A DNA stretch of 64,000 nt from Bradyrhizobium diazoefficiens. GTDB lineage: Bacteria; Pseudomonadota; Alphaproteobacteria; Rhizobiales; Xanthobacteraceae. Position numbers and translations under genes: made by a program. The stretch is taken from NCBI RefSeq assembly GCF_018131015.1, contig NZ_JAFCJJ010000012.1:143419-207418 (forward strand), given 5' to 3'. The notes below the pieces were generated by a model that made no database searches, was not told the origin of the DNA, and saw only the letters and a list, made by a program, of their open reading frames with translations. Shown piece by piece: positions 35,959-46,605 of this stretch; position 1 is the first letter of the stretch, and the number at the start of each line of letters is the position of its first letter.

Positions 35959-36549
35959 CTAATGCAGATGCAAGAAGTGCGGCCACCACAGGCCGAGCGC
36001 GGTCATGACGATGCCGGCGACGGTGAGGATGCTGCCGACATAGGCGAGCGCCAAAATGCCGGTGATGATGGTGGCGGAGGCCAGCACGATGCCGATCTGG
36101 AACGCGGCCGAGGCCAACTCGAAGTGGTGGTATTTCGCCGTGGCCTCGTCGCGCTCGTGCTGGGCGTGCTTGGCCTTCTCGGCGAGCTGCTCGGTGCCTT
36201 CGCCGGTCTCGGGCTCCGAGCGATAGCGGGCCGCGGTCTTCTGCCAGTCGTCGACCTGCTTCTGCACATTGGCCTTGGCGGCGTCGTCGCTCGCGAGGCC
36301 CAGCGTCAGCTTGCCCTGCTCGGCGGCGGTGATCACCACGGTGCGGCGGATGCTCTTGGCCTGGAAGAAGGCCCAGAGGTTGGCGGACTCGACGTTCTTG
36401 CTGATCGCCTCGGTCTGCGCGCCCTTGCCGAGCGTCTCGGAGATGGCGAGGAAGAGCGCCAGCACGGCGATCAGCAGCGCGATCCTCTTGTTCGAGCCGG
36501 ACGCGTGTTCGGCGTGCTCGGCATGCTCCATGCTTTCATGTGCGCTCAT
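35959..36549 (-). CDS. DUF4337 family membrane protein
   Basis: A 196-aa protein with a His/Glu-rich start (SAHESMEHAEHAEHASG), a membrane helix at about 22-40, a charged helical middle (NVQKQVDDWQKTAARYRSEPETG, here shown in part: NVQKQVDDWQ) and two C-terminal membrane helices ending in WWPHFLHLH. The layout and sequence fit DUF4337. The ATG at 36549 has a strong AGGAGGGA site at ideal spacing. Function is unknown; it may be a small coiled membrane scaffold. Confidence 0.8.
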   Translation of the reverse strand: MSAHESMEHAEHAEHASGSNKRIALLIAVLALFLAISETLGKGAQTEAISKNVESANLWAFFQAKSIRRTVVITAAEQGKLTLGLASDDAAKANVQKQVDDWQKTAARYRSEPETGEGTEQLAEKAKHAQHERDEATAKYHHFELASAAFQIGIVLASATIITGILALAYVGSILTVAGIVMTALGLWWPHFLHLH

Positions 36550-36642
36550 GAGTCCCTCCTGTCCCGGTACCGCAACGATTGACCGAACCGCTCGCCGGGC
36601 GCAAGAGGCAAGCGCGTTGTGACGGGAGTATGTCGTTGGCAA

Positions 36643-37605
36643 TCAGCGCCGCGGATGCGCGCTGGCGTAGACTTCCAGCAGCCGCTCGGAGTCGATGCCG
36701 GTATAGACCTGCGTGGTCGAGAGCGAGGAATGGCCGAGCAATTCCTGGATCGCGCGCAGATCCCCGCCGCGTGACAGCAGGTGCGTGGCGAAGGAGTGGC
36801 GGAGCGCGTGCGGCGTGGCGCTGTCGGGTAGCCCCAGCGCGCCGCGCAGCCGCTCCATCGCGAGCTGGATGATGCGCGGGCTCAGGGGGCCGCCGCGCGC
36901 GCCGACGAAGATCGGCCCGTCCTGCGGCAATGCATGCGGGCACATCGCGACATATTCCTGCACCAGCGCGAGCACGTTCTGCAGCACCGGCACCATGCGG
37001 GTCTTGTTGCCCTTGCCGGTGACAACAAGCACGTCGCCTTCGCCTGCCTTCGGCACCTCGCGGCGCTTCAGCCCCAGCGCCTCGGAGATGCGCAGGCCCG
37101 AGCCGTAGAGCAGCGCCATCACCGCGGCGTCGCGCACCAGAATCCAGGTCTCGCGTTCCTCGCCGGCGCGCTCGTCGGCATCGGCGAGGCGTTTGGCCGA
37201 GGCCATCGGCAGCGGCTTCGGCAGGGTTTTGGCGACTTTTGGCGCGCGGATTGCGGAGAGGGCGCCGACCTTGCCCTTGCCCTCGCGCTCCAGGAAACGG
37301 CCGAAGGAGCGCAGGCCCGCCAGCGCGCGCATCAGCGAGCGGCCCGCAATGTCGTCGGCGCGGCGCATCGCCATGAAGGCACGGACGTCGGTGGCTTCCA
37401 GCGCGGCGAAGCGCTCGAGCGTGACGCGCTCGCCCCAATGGCTGCAGAGGAAATCCAGGCATTGCCGCAGATCGCGGCCATAGGCCTCCAGCGTCTTCGG
37501 CGACAGCCGCCGCTCGGCGCCGAGATGCGACAGCCAGCGCGCCATCTCCTGCGCGATCGAGGGATCGGCGCTGGCAAGCTCGAGAGGTAGGGCCGCTTTG
37601 CTCAT
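36643..37605 (-). CDS. xerC: Tyrosine recombinase XerC
   Basis: A 320-aa chromosome-dimer resolving recombinase. A SAM-like N-terminal core-binding domain (about residues 15-110) precedes the catalytic domain with Arg172 (GSGLRISEALGL), Lys198 (GKGNKTR), His266 and Arg269 (HALRHSFATHLL), His292 (LGHSSLSTTQ) and nucleophile Tyr301. All catalytic residues are present. It is divergent from priA, and no mobile element borders are visible, so it is the housekeeping enzyme rather than a phage integrase. Confidence 0.94.
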   Translation of the reverse strand: MSKAALPLELASADPSIAQEMARWLSHLGAERRLSPKTLEAYGRDLRQCLDFLCSHWGERVTLERFAALEATDVRAFMAMRRADDIAGRSLMRALAGLRSFGRFLEREGKGKVGALSAIRAPKVAKTLPKPLPMASAKRLADADERAGEERETWILVRDAAVMALLYGSGLRISEALGLKRREVPKAGEGDVLVVTGKGNKTRMVPVLQNVLALVQEYVAMCPHALPQDGPIFVGARGGPLSPRIIQLAMERLRGALGLPDSATPHALRHSFATHLLSRGGDLRAIQELLGHSSLSTTQVYTGIDSERLLEVYASAHPRR

Positions 37606-37717
37606 GCGCTCTGGACGTGGTGATTCCGCACAGTATATCGCATCACATCCGTTTATCGTTCGCTAAGGCCGCCCCGGGCGGCTAGCCTTCAAAGCCCCGG
37701 GTTCCGATTCTCCTCCC

Positions 37718-39928
37718 ATGGATCATTCCTCGCGCAGCCAGACCGCCCCCGCCGCCTCGACCCGCATGGTCGACGTGCTGGTGCCGGTCGCGCTCGACCA
37801 GACCTATTCCTACAAGGTGCCGCGCGGCATGGAGCTGAAGGCGGGCGACCTCGTCGGCGTCCCACTCGGCCCGCGCGAGGTGCTGGCCGTGGTCTGGGCG
37901 GAAAACGCCAATCCGGATCCGCGCCTGCACAACCGCCTCAAGGAAGTCTCCGAGAAGCTCGACCTTCCGGCGCTGAAGGGCGAATTGCGCGCGGTCGTGG
38001 ACTGGGTCGCCAATTACACGCTGAGCCCGCGCGGCATGGTGCTGCGCATGTGCCTGCGGATGGGCGAGAACCTCGGCCCGGAGCGGGTGCGCGCCGGCGT
38101 GCGCCTGGTCGGCGATCCCCCCCGGCGGCTGACGCCGGCGCGGCAGCGCGTGATTGAAGTGCTGTCAGACCGGCTGCTGCATGGCAAGTCGGAGGCGGCG
38201 AAAGAGGCGGGCGTATCGGCCGGCGTGATCGACGGCCTGGTCGACGAGGGCACGCTCACAATCGAGCCGCTGCCGCCGCCCGCCCCGCCGCGGGCCCCCG
38301 ATCCGGAGTTCGGCCGGCCCGATTTTTCGCCGCTGCAGCGTACGGCTGCCGACACCATGCGCGCGCTCGCGGCCAACGGTACCTTTCACGTCGCGCTGCT
38401 GGACGGCGTCACCGGCTCGGGCAAGACCGAGGTCTATTTCGAGGCCGTTGCGGAGACCATTCGCCGCGGAAAACAGGCGCTGATCCTGATGCCGGAGATC
38501 GCGCTGACCGGCCAGTTCCTCGACCGTTTTGCGCAGCGCTTTGGGGTGCGGCCGCTGGAATGGCATTCCGAGCTGACGCCGCGCACCCGCGCGCGCAACT
38601 GGGCCGCGATCTCCGAAGGCTCGGCGCCGGTCGTGGTCGGCGCGCGCTCGGCGCTGTTCCTGCCTTATGCCGATCTCGGGCTGATCATCGTCGACGAAGA
38701 ACACGACCAGGCCTACAAGCAGGACGACGGCGTGCATTATCACGCCCGCGACATGGCGGTGGTGCGCGGCCATGTCGCAAAGATTCCGGTGGTGCTGGCC
38801 TCGGCGACGCCGTCGGTGGAATCCGAGGTCAATGCGCGCAAGAACCGCTACCAGCGCGTCGCGCTGCCCTCGCGCTTCGGCGGCCAGCATATGCCGCATA
38901 TCGAGGCGATCGATCTGCGGCGCGAGCCGCCCGCGCGCGGCCGCTTCATCTCGCCGCGGCTCGCCGGCGAGATCAGGACCGCGATCGAGCGGCGCGAGCA
39001 GGCGCTGCTGTTCCTCAACCGCCGTGGCTACGCGCCGCTCACCCTGTGCCGTGCCTGCGGCCATCGCTTCGCCTGCACCATCTGCGATGCCTGGCTGGTC
39101 GATCACCGCTTCCGCCAGCGTCTGGTCTGCCATCACTGCGGTTTTTCGATGCCGCGCCCGCATGCCTGCCCGCACTGCTCGGCGGAAGAATCGCTGGTCG
39201 CGGTCGGGCCCGGCGTCGAGCGCCTGCAGGAAGAGGCGGCCGCGCTGTTCCCGCAAGCCCGCACCATGGTTCTGTCGAGCGATCTCATCACCTCGATCGA
39301 GACCATGCGCACCGAGCTCGCCGAGATCGCGGAAGGGCGCGTCGACATCATCATCGGCACCCAGCTCGTCGCCAAGGGCCACAACTTTCCGCGGCTCAAC
39401 CTCGTCGGCGTGGTCGATGCGGATCTCGGCCTGTCCAACGGCGATCCGCGCGCCGCCGAGCGCACCTGGCAGTTGCTCAACCAGGTGATCGGCCGCGCCG
39501 GACGCGAGCAGGGCCGCGGCGTCGGCTATCTGCAGACGCACCAGCCGGAGCATCCCGTGATGAAGGCGCTGATCGCCTGCGACCGCGAGGCCTTCTACGA
39601 CAGCGAGATCGAGCTGCGCGAGAAGACGCTCTATCCGCCGTTCGGGCGGCTCGCGAGCCTCATCATCTCGGCGGGCGATCGTCCGGGCGCCGAAGGTTTT
39701 GGCCGCCGTCTGGTCGCGCTCGCGCCGCGCGACGAGCGCGTCGTGGTGCTCGGCCCGGCGGAAGCCCCGCTCGCTGTGATCAAGGGCCGCTACCGCTTCC
39801 GCATCCTGGTGAAGTCGGCGCGCGGCTTCGACCTGTCCGACTACTTGCGCAACTGGCTCGCCGTCTGCCCGAAGCCCAAGGGCAATCTGAAGCTCGAGGT
39901 TGACGTCGATCCGCAGAGCTTTTTGTAG
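37718..39928 (+). CDS. priA: Primosomal replication restart helicase PriA
   Basis: A 736-aa helicase that reloads the replisome at stalled forks. The 3' DNA-binding domain is at about 18-120, Walker A GSGKT at 233-237, DEEHDQAYKQ (motif II), then the zinc-binding cysteines in CRACGHRFACTICD and CHHCGFSMPRPHACPHC, and helicase motif VI GRAGREQGRG. Length is normal. It is divergent from xerC with a 112-bp shared promoter region. Confidence 0.95.
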   Translation: MDHSSRSQTAPAASTRMVDVLVPVALDQTYSYKVPRGMELKAGDLVGVPLGPREVLAVVWAENANPDPRLHNRLKEVSEKLDLPALKGELRAVVDWVANYTLSPRGMVLRMCLRMGENLGPERVRAGVRLVGDPPRRLTPARQRVIEVLSDRLLHGKSEAAKEAGVSAGVIDGLVDEGTLTIEPLPPPAPPRAPDPEFGRPDFSPLQRTAADTMRALAANGTFHVALLDGVTGSGKTEVYFEAVAETIRRGKQALILMPEIALTGQFLDRFAQRFGVRPLEWHSELTPRTRARNWAAISEGSAPVVVGARSALFLPYADLGLIIVDEEHDQAYKQDDGVHYHARDMAVVRGHVAKIPVVLASATPSVESEVNARKNRYQRVALPSRFGGQHMPHIEAIDLRREPPARGRFISPRLAGEIRTAIERREQALLFLNRRGYAPLTLCRACGHRFACTICDAWLVDHRFRQRLVCHHCGFSMPRPHACPHCSAEESLVAVGPGVERLQEEAAALFPQARTMVLSSDLITSIETMRTELAEIAEGRVDIIIGTQLVAKGHNFPRLNLVGVVDADLGLSNGDPRAAERTWQLLNQVIGRAGREQGRGVGYLQTHQPEHPVMKALIACDREAFYDSEIELREKTLYPPFGRLASLIISAGDRPGAEGFGRRLVALAPRDERVVVLGPAEAPLAVIKGRYRFRILVKSARGFDLSDYLRNWLAVCPKPKGNLKLEVDVDPQSFL

Positions 39929-39936
39929 CTCCTTCT

Positions 39937-40096
39937 GCCCCGGACGCAGCGCAGCGTCTCCCTGGCGATGCGAAGCATCGTCCAGTTCGACGGTGCGCTG
40001 CAGAGCCGGGGCCCATGTCTCCACACCTTGTCGTGTTGCTTTTCTGGGTCCCGGCTCTGCGCCGCAACGTTGCACGTTGCAGCGCGTCCGGGACAC
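39937..40096 (+). repeat. Long imperfect palindromic repeat between priA and rlpA
   Basis: Left arm GCCCCGGACGCAGCGCAGCG with GATGCGAAGCATC and GCAGAGCCGGGGCCCAT; right arm GGGTCCCGGCTCTGCGCCGC with GCAACGTTGCACGTTGC and GCGTCCGGGAC. The halves are complementary with interruptions. Together with the terminator beside it, it fills the 301-bp gap between two convergent genes; nothing else is seen there. Confidence 0.75.
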
Positions 40097-40113
40097 GAGC
40101 GGGAATGACAGCC

Positions 40114-40146
40114 AAAAAAAGCCCGCCGTCCCCCAGGACGGCGGGC
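40114..40146 (-). terminator. Intrinsic terminator of rlpA
   Basis: On the minus strand an 11-bp stem GCCCGCCGTCC/GGACGGCGGGC with a 4-nt loop is followed by seven Ts, about 84 bp after the rlpA stop. The T tract is on the minus side only. Confidence 0.85.
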
Positions 40147-40229
40147 TTGACCCACGCGCGGATCCCGCCGCTCACAACTCAGCGGACAATGGCGAAAACT
40201 GCGCTTGTGGGGGAGGCGCCTGATGCGCC

Positions 40230-40712
40230 TTAAGAGACGACTTCAGCGGTGACGCGGCCGACGCCGGCACGGTTGAGTCCGATGGCGCGGGCAGCGCCGG
40301 TGGAGAGGTCGAGGACACGGCCGCGCACGAACGGGCCACGGTCGTTGATGGTGACGATGACGCTCTGGCCGCGATGGGTCACGCGCAGCCTGGTGCCGAA
40401 CGGCAGCGAACGGTGCGCCGCGGTCAAGGCGTTCTGGTTGAAGCGCGCGCCCGAGGCAGTCCGGCTGCCGGACTCGTTGCCGTAATAGGAGGCCATGCCG
40501 GAGAAGCTGCGTCCGCCGGACGACGGCGTCACGGAGGCGTTGGCGTTGCGCCAGTCGGAGCCGGATTCGGCCCGGGCCTGGTGATGGTGCCGGTGGTGCC
40601 TGGATTTGGCGGAAGCTTCGGTGGCAGTTCCACCGAGGATCAGAGTTGCGGCGACGAAAGCAAGCGCCGTGCGCGGCCGGGTCAAAGTGCCCAGCGTGTT
40701 CAAAGACAGCAT
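40230..40712 (-). CDS. rlpA: Septal ring lytic transglycosylase RlpA-like protein
   Basis: A 160-aa exported protein. Residues 1-35 form a signal peptide ending ATEASA; a His-rich linker (KSRHHRHHHQ) follows, and the double-psi beta-barrel domain spans about 72-160, with GMASYYGNESGSRTASGARF, ALTAAHRSLPFGTRLRVTH and INDRGPFVRGRVLDLSTGAA. The SPOR domain of full-length RlpA is absent, which is common in alphaproteobacterial short forms. It would cleave denuded peptidoglycan strands. A CtrA-type box lies about 180 bp upstream. Confidence 0.9.
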   Translation of the reverse strand: MLSLNTLGTLTRPRTALAFVAATLILGGTATEASAKSRHHRHHHQARAESGSDWRNANASVTPSSGGRSFSGMASYYGNESGSRTASGARFNQNALTAAHRSLPFGTRLRVTHRGQSVIVTINDRGPFVRGRVLDLSTGAARAIGLNRAGVGRVTAEVVS

Positions 40713-41347
40713 TTATTGGTCCCTACGCTAGTAATTGCCACATATGTGGCTGGGAGCCCCCATCAGTTGCGAGCGGGTTGGCGTTTCCATTCCCAATGCG
40801 GCGTGAATTGGGCAGTAAATATGCTGGGTGTCGTCTTGTAATATCTTGTTACTGACGCCGGTATTGCAGGGCGGCGCCGATAATCTTTGGTTTTAAGAAT
40901 TATTTAACCAATTTATTACTTGGTAATACTGTAAAGCGAAGTCATACGCCCGGACGTTAAGAACTCCGTAAGTATTCGGGGTTTGCGGAAAGTACGGGTG
41001 GACTCACGCCTCGCTGATCCGTGTTCATGGCGGCTATGCGCTGAGCGAGGGAACGAAAGAGCGGGATGCGGCCGGGAAGGCCGCCACAATTCCGCCGTGT
41101 GGCAGCGCGCTACCGTGCCGCGTGACGCTGCGACGAATGAGCCAAAGAGAGCTGGGCCTTTAAGTTGCCGTCATGTTGCACGTGCGCGCCCGCTATGTTA
41201 GCAAAGCCGCGATTTTTACGGCCCCGGCACGTCCCGTGCCGGCCGAAAATCGAAGTCCCGCTTGAATTCCAAGGGCTTGGATCGCTTGGCGCCGCTTTGT
41301 GGCGACGGTTTTTCCCTTGCGAATTTGACAGCTAAAAGAGCGCGTCT
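40713..41347. other. 635-bp gene-free region between divergent rlpA and atpH
   Basis: No convincing gene. It holds an unusually AT-rich patch (about 40840-40945) with a CtrA-type box, and a hairpin CCGGCACG/CGTGCCGG at 41223-41242. TTGACA at 41326-41331 is too close to the atpH start to be its own -35 unless the transcript is nearly leaderless. A TTG-initiated frame at 40646-40855 has a zinc-ribbon-like cysteine pattern but is doubtful. Confidence 0.6.
40893..40909 (-). promoter_or_regulatory. CtrA-type binding box upstream of rlpA
   Basis: TTAA-N7-TTAACC, the full consensus spacing of the alphaproteobacterial cell-cycle regulator CtrA (TTAA-N7-TTAA). It is inside an AT-rich patch and lies between rlpA (180 bp away) and atpH (440 bp away). 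Because rlpA encodes a septum-associated enzyme, control of rlpA is the simpler reading. AT-richness raises the odds of a chance match. Confidence 0.45.
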
Positions 41348-41907
41348 GTGGCTGCAGAAGATACGTCCGTTTCAGGTGTGTCCGGCCGTTATGCAACGGC
41401 CTTGTTTGAACTGGCCCGCGACCAGAATCTGGTCGATCAGGTCAAAGCCGATCTCGACAGGTTCGAGACGTTGCTGAACGACAGCGCCGATCTGAAGCGC
41501 CTCGTCCGCAGCCCGGTGTTTGCGGCCGATGCCCAGGCCAGGGCGCTCGCCGCCGTGCTGGACAAGGCCGGCATCTCTGGCATCTCCGCCAATTTCCTGA
41601 AAGTGCTGACCGCCAACCGCCGCCTGTTCGCGGTGGCTGACGTCATCCGCGCCTACCGCGTCCTCGTCTCCCGCTTCAAGGGCGAGGCGACCGCGGAGGT
41701 CACGGTCGCGGAGGCTCTCTCGGACAAGAATCTCGACGCCCTCAAGGTTGCCCTGAAGTCGGTGACCGGCAAGGACGTCGCGCTCAACGTGAAGGTTGAT
41801 CCCTCGATCATCGGTGGCCTCGTCGTGAAGCTTGGCAGCCGCATGGTCGATAGTTCGCTTCGCACCAAACTCAATTCGATCAAGAACGCGATGAAAGAGG
41901 CAGGCTG

Positions 41908-41908
<1 letters not shown>
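41348..41908 (+). CDS. atpH: ATP synthase F1 delta subunit
   Basis: A 186-aa stator subunit linking F1 to the peripheral stalk. Features are SGRYATALFELARDQN at the start, NFLKVLTANRRLFAV near 85, and the C-terminal signature DPSIIGGLVVKLGSRMVDSSLRTKL. The start codon is GTG at 41348. It heads the F1 operon atpHAGDC; the F0 genes are elsewhere, as usual in alphaproteobacteria. Its stop overlaps the atpA start (TGATG). Confidence 0.96.
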
Positions 41909-43437
<1,529 letters not shown>

Positions 43438-43445
43438 AAGCGCGC

Positions 43446-43531
43446 CGTCATGGCCGGGCTTGTCCCGGCCATCCACGTCTTGAGGCGTGGAAGGCAACAC
43501 GTGGATGCCCGGGACGAGCCCGGGCATGACG
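43446..43531 (+). repeat. Palindromic intergenic repeat between atpA and atpG
   Basis: Outer arms CGTCATGGCCGGGC/GCCCGGGCATGACG (imperfect), with inner GGCCGGGCTTGTCCCGGCC and CACGTCTTGAGGCGTGG hairpins. It is nearly the same as the copy at 59190, and lies inside the ATP synthase operon. Confidence 0.88.
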
Positions 43532-43587
43532 ACTGGGATAGGCTAGTGGCTTGGCCGTGAGGGCCGAACCGCCGGGGTGAACGAAGA

Positions 43588-44463
43588 ATGGCGTCACTTA
43601 AAGACATGCGGGTCCGCATCGCCTCCACCAAGGCGACGCAAAAGATCACCAAGGCGATGCAGATGGTCGCGGCTTCGAAGCTGCGCCGTGCGCAGACCGC
43701 CGCGGAAGCTGCTCGGCCCTATGCCGAGAAGATGACCGCGGTGATCGCCAACATCGCCGCGGCCGCCGCGAGCTCGCCGGGCGCCCCGACGCTTCTCATC
43801 GGCACCGGGAGGGACCAGGTCCATCTGCTGCTGGTCTGCACCGGCGAACGCGGCCTCTCCGGCGCCTTCAACTCGTCGATCGTGCGCCTGGCGCGCGAGC
43901 GTGCGCTGGCCCTCATGAACGAGGGCAAGGAGGTCAAGTTCTTCTGCGTCGGCCGCAAGGGCTACGAGCAGCTCCGCCGCCAGTTCGACAGGCAGATCGT
44001 CGAACATCTCGACCTGCGCGGTGTCCGCCAGCTCGGCTTCGCCAACGCCGACGCCATCGCCAAGAAGATCCTGGCGCGTTTCGAAGCGGGCGAGTTCGAC
44101 GTCTGCACCTTGTTCTATTCGCAATTCAAGTCCGTGATCGCGCAGATCCCGACCGCCCAGCAGATCATTCCGCTGGTCGTGGAAGCGGCCGCTGCCCCCA
44201 CCACCGCCACGGCTTACGAATACGAGCCGGAAGAAGACGAGATCATGGCGCGCCTGTTGCCGCGCAATCTCGCGATCCAGATCTTCCGCGCGCTGCTGGA
44301 GAACAACGCCTCGTTCTACGGCGCGCAGATGTCGGCGATGGACAACGCTACCCGCAACGCCGGCGAAATGATCCGCAAGCAGACGCTGATCTACAACCGC
44401 ACGCGTCAGGCTCAGATCACCAAGGAACTCATCGAAATCATCTCCGGCGCAGAAGCAGTCTGA
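43588..44463 (+). CDS. atpG: ATP synthase F1 gamma subunit
   Basis: A 291-aa central rotor shaft subunit. The N terminus MASLKDMRVRIASTKATQKITKAMQMV and the C terminus MSAMDNATRNAGEMIRKQTL, with TRQAQITKELIEIISGAEA, form the coiled-coil shaft (quoted in parts). The middle Rossmann-like part includes CTGERGLSGAFNSSIV. It lies third in atpHAGDC. Confidence 0.97.
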   Translation: MASLKDMRVRIASTKATQKITKAMQMVAASKLRRAQTAAEAARPYAEKMTAVIANIAAAAASSPGAPTLLIGTGRDQVHLLLVCTGERGLSGAFNSSIVRLARERALALMNEGKEVKFFCVGRKGYEQLRRQFDRQIVEHLDLRGVRQLGFANADAIAKKILARFEAGEFDVCTLFYSQFKSVIAQIPTAQQIIPLVVEAAAAPTTATAYEYEPEEDEIMARLLPRNLAIQIFRALLENNASFYGAQMSAMDNATRNAGEMIRKQTLIYNRTRQAQITKELIEIISGAEAV

Positions 44464-44497
44464 CCGGAAGCGAAATTCGGATCGAAGGAGACAGTAA

Positions 44498-45940
<1,443 letters not shown>

Positions 45941-45953
45941 GCTTTCTCATCTC

Positions 45954-46032
45954 GTCATCGCCGGGCTTGACCCGGCGATCCATCGAAAGAGCGTTTTGAT
46001 GGATGGACCCGCGGGTCAAGCCCGCGGGTGAC
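45954..46032 (+). repeat. Palindromic intergenic repeat between atpD and atpC
   Basis: Arms GTCATCGCCGGGCTTGACCC and GGGTCAAGCCCGCGGGTGAC, with inner GATCCATC/GATGGATG. It is a variant of the repeats at 43446 and 59190 and ends about 22 bp before the atpC ATG, close to its ribosome-binding region. Confidence 0.85.
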
Positions 46033-46054
46033 AAGCGAAACAAGCGGAAACAAC

Positions 46055-46462
46055 ATGGCCACCTTCCACTTCGATCTCGTCTCTCCCGAAAAGCTCGCTT
46101 TCTCCGGCGAAGTCGATCAGGTCGACATTCCCGGCTGGGAAGGTGATTTCGGCGTGCTCGCGGGCCATGCGCCGCTGGTGGCCGCCATGCGGCCGGGCAT
46201 CCTGACCATCATCACCGGCGGCCAGAAGCAGAAGCTGATCGTGCTCGGCGGTCTCGCGGAAGTCGCCAACGACCGTCTCACCGTGCTCGCTGACGTCGCA
46301 ACCTCCGTCGCGGAGCTGGATCAGGCCGAGTTCGCCGGCCAGATCGCTGACATGCAGGAGAAGCTGGCCGAGAAGGAAGGTCACGAGCTCGATCTCGCGA
46401 TCACCCGCCTCGACAACTACAAGAAGATCCAGCACGAGATCAGCACGACGGCGATGCACTGA
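46055..46462 (+). CDS. atpC: ATP synthase F1 epsilon subunit
   Basis: A 135-aa regulatory subunit: beta-sandwich N-terminal domain (FDLVSPEKLAFSGEVDQVDIP, in which EKLAFSGEVDQV is the family start, and EGDFGVLAGHAPLVAAMRPG) and a C-terminal helical hairpin. The ATG at 46055 is used; an upstream in-frame start at 46028 would fall in the palindromic repeat. It closes the F1 operon. Confidence 0.95.
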   Translation: MATFHFDLVSPEKLAFSGEVDQVDIPGWEGDFGVLAGHAPLVAAMRPGILTIITGGQKQKLIVLGGLAEVANDRLTVLADVATSVAELDQAEFAGQIADMQEKLAEKEGHELDLAITRLDNYKKIQHEISTTAMH

Positions 46463-46605
46463 TCGCAGCTGAGCTGCCGTCTTCGCGAAAAAATCGCAGT
46501 AAAATCAGCGCTCGTCACGGCAGTGGCGGGCGCTGAAACTTTGTTGCACCGCGCCGCCGAAGGCGGCATGCTGCGGCCGCGCGGGAGTTCCAGGGCGGGT
46601 CGCAG

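Noticed and set aside
36643..37605. XerC-like recombinase considered as an integrase of a genomic island
   Set aside because: It has the housekeeping XerC length and motifs, no adjacent tRNA or attachment repeats, and lies beside priA in conserved core context.
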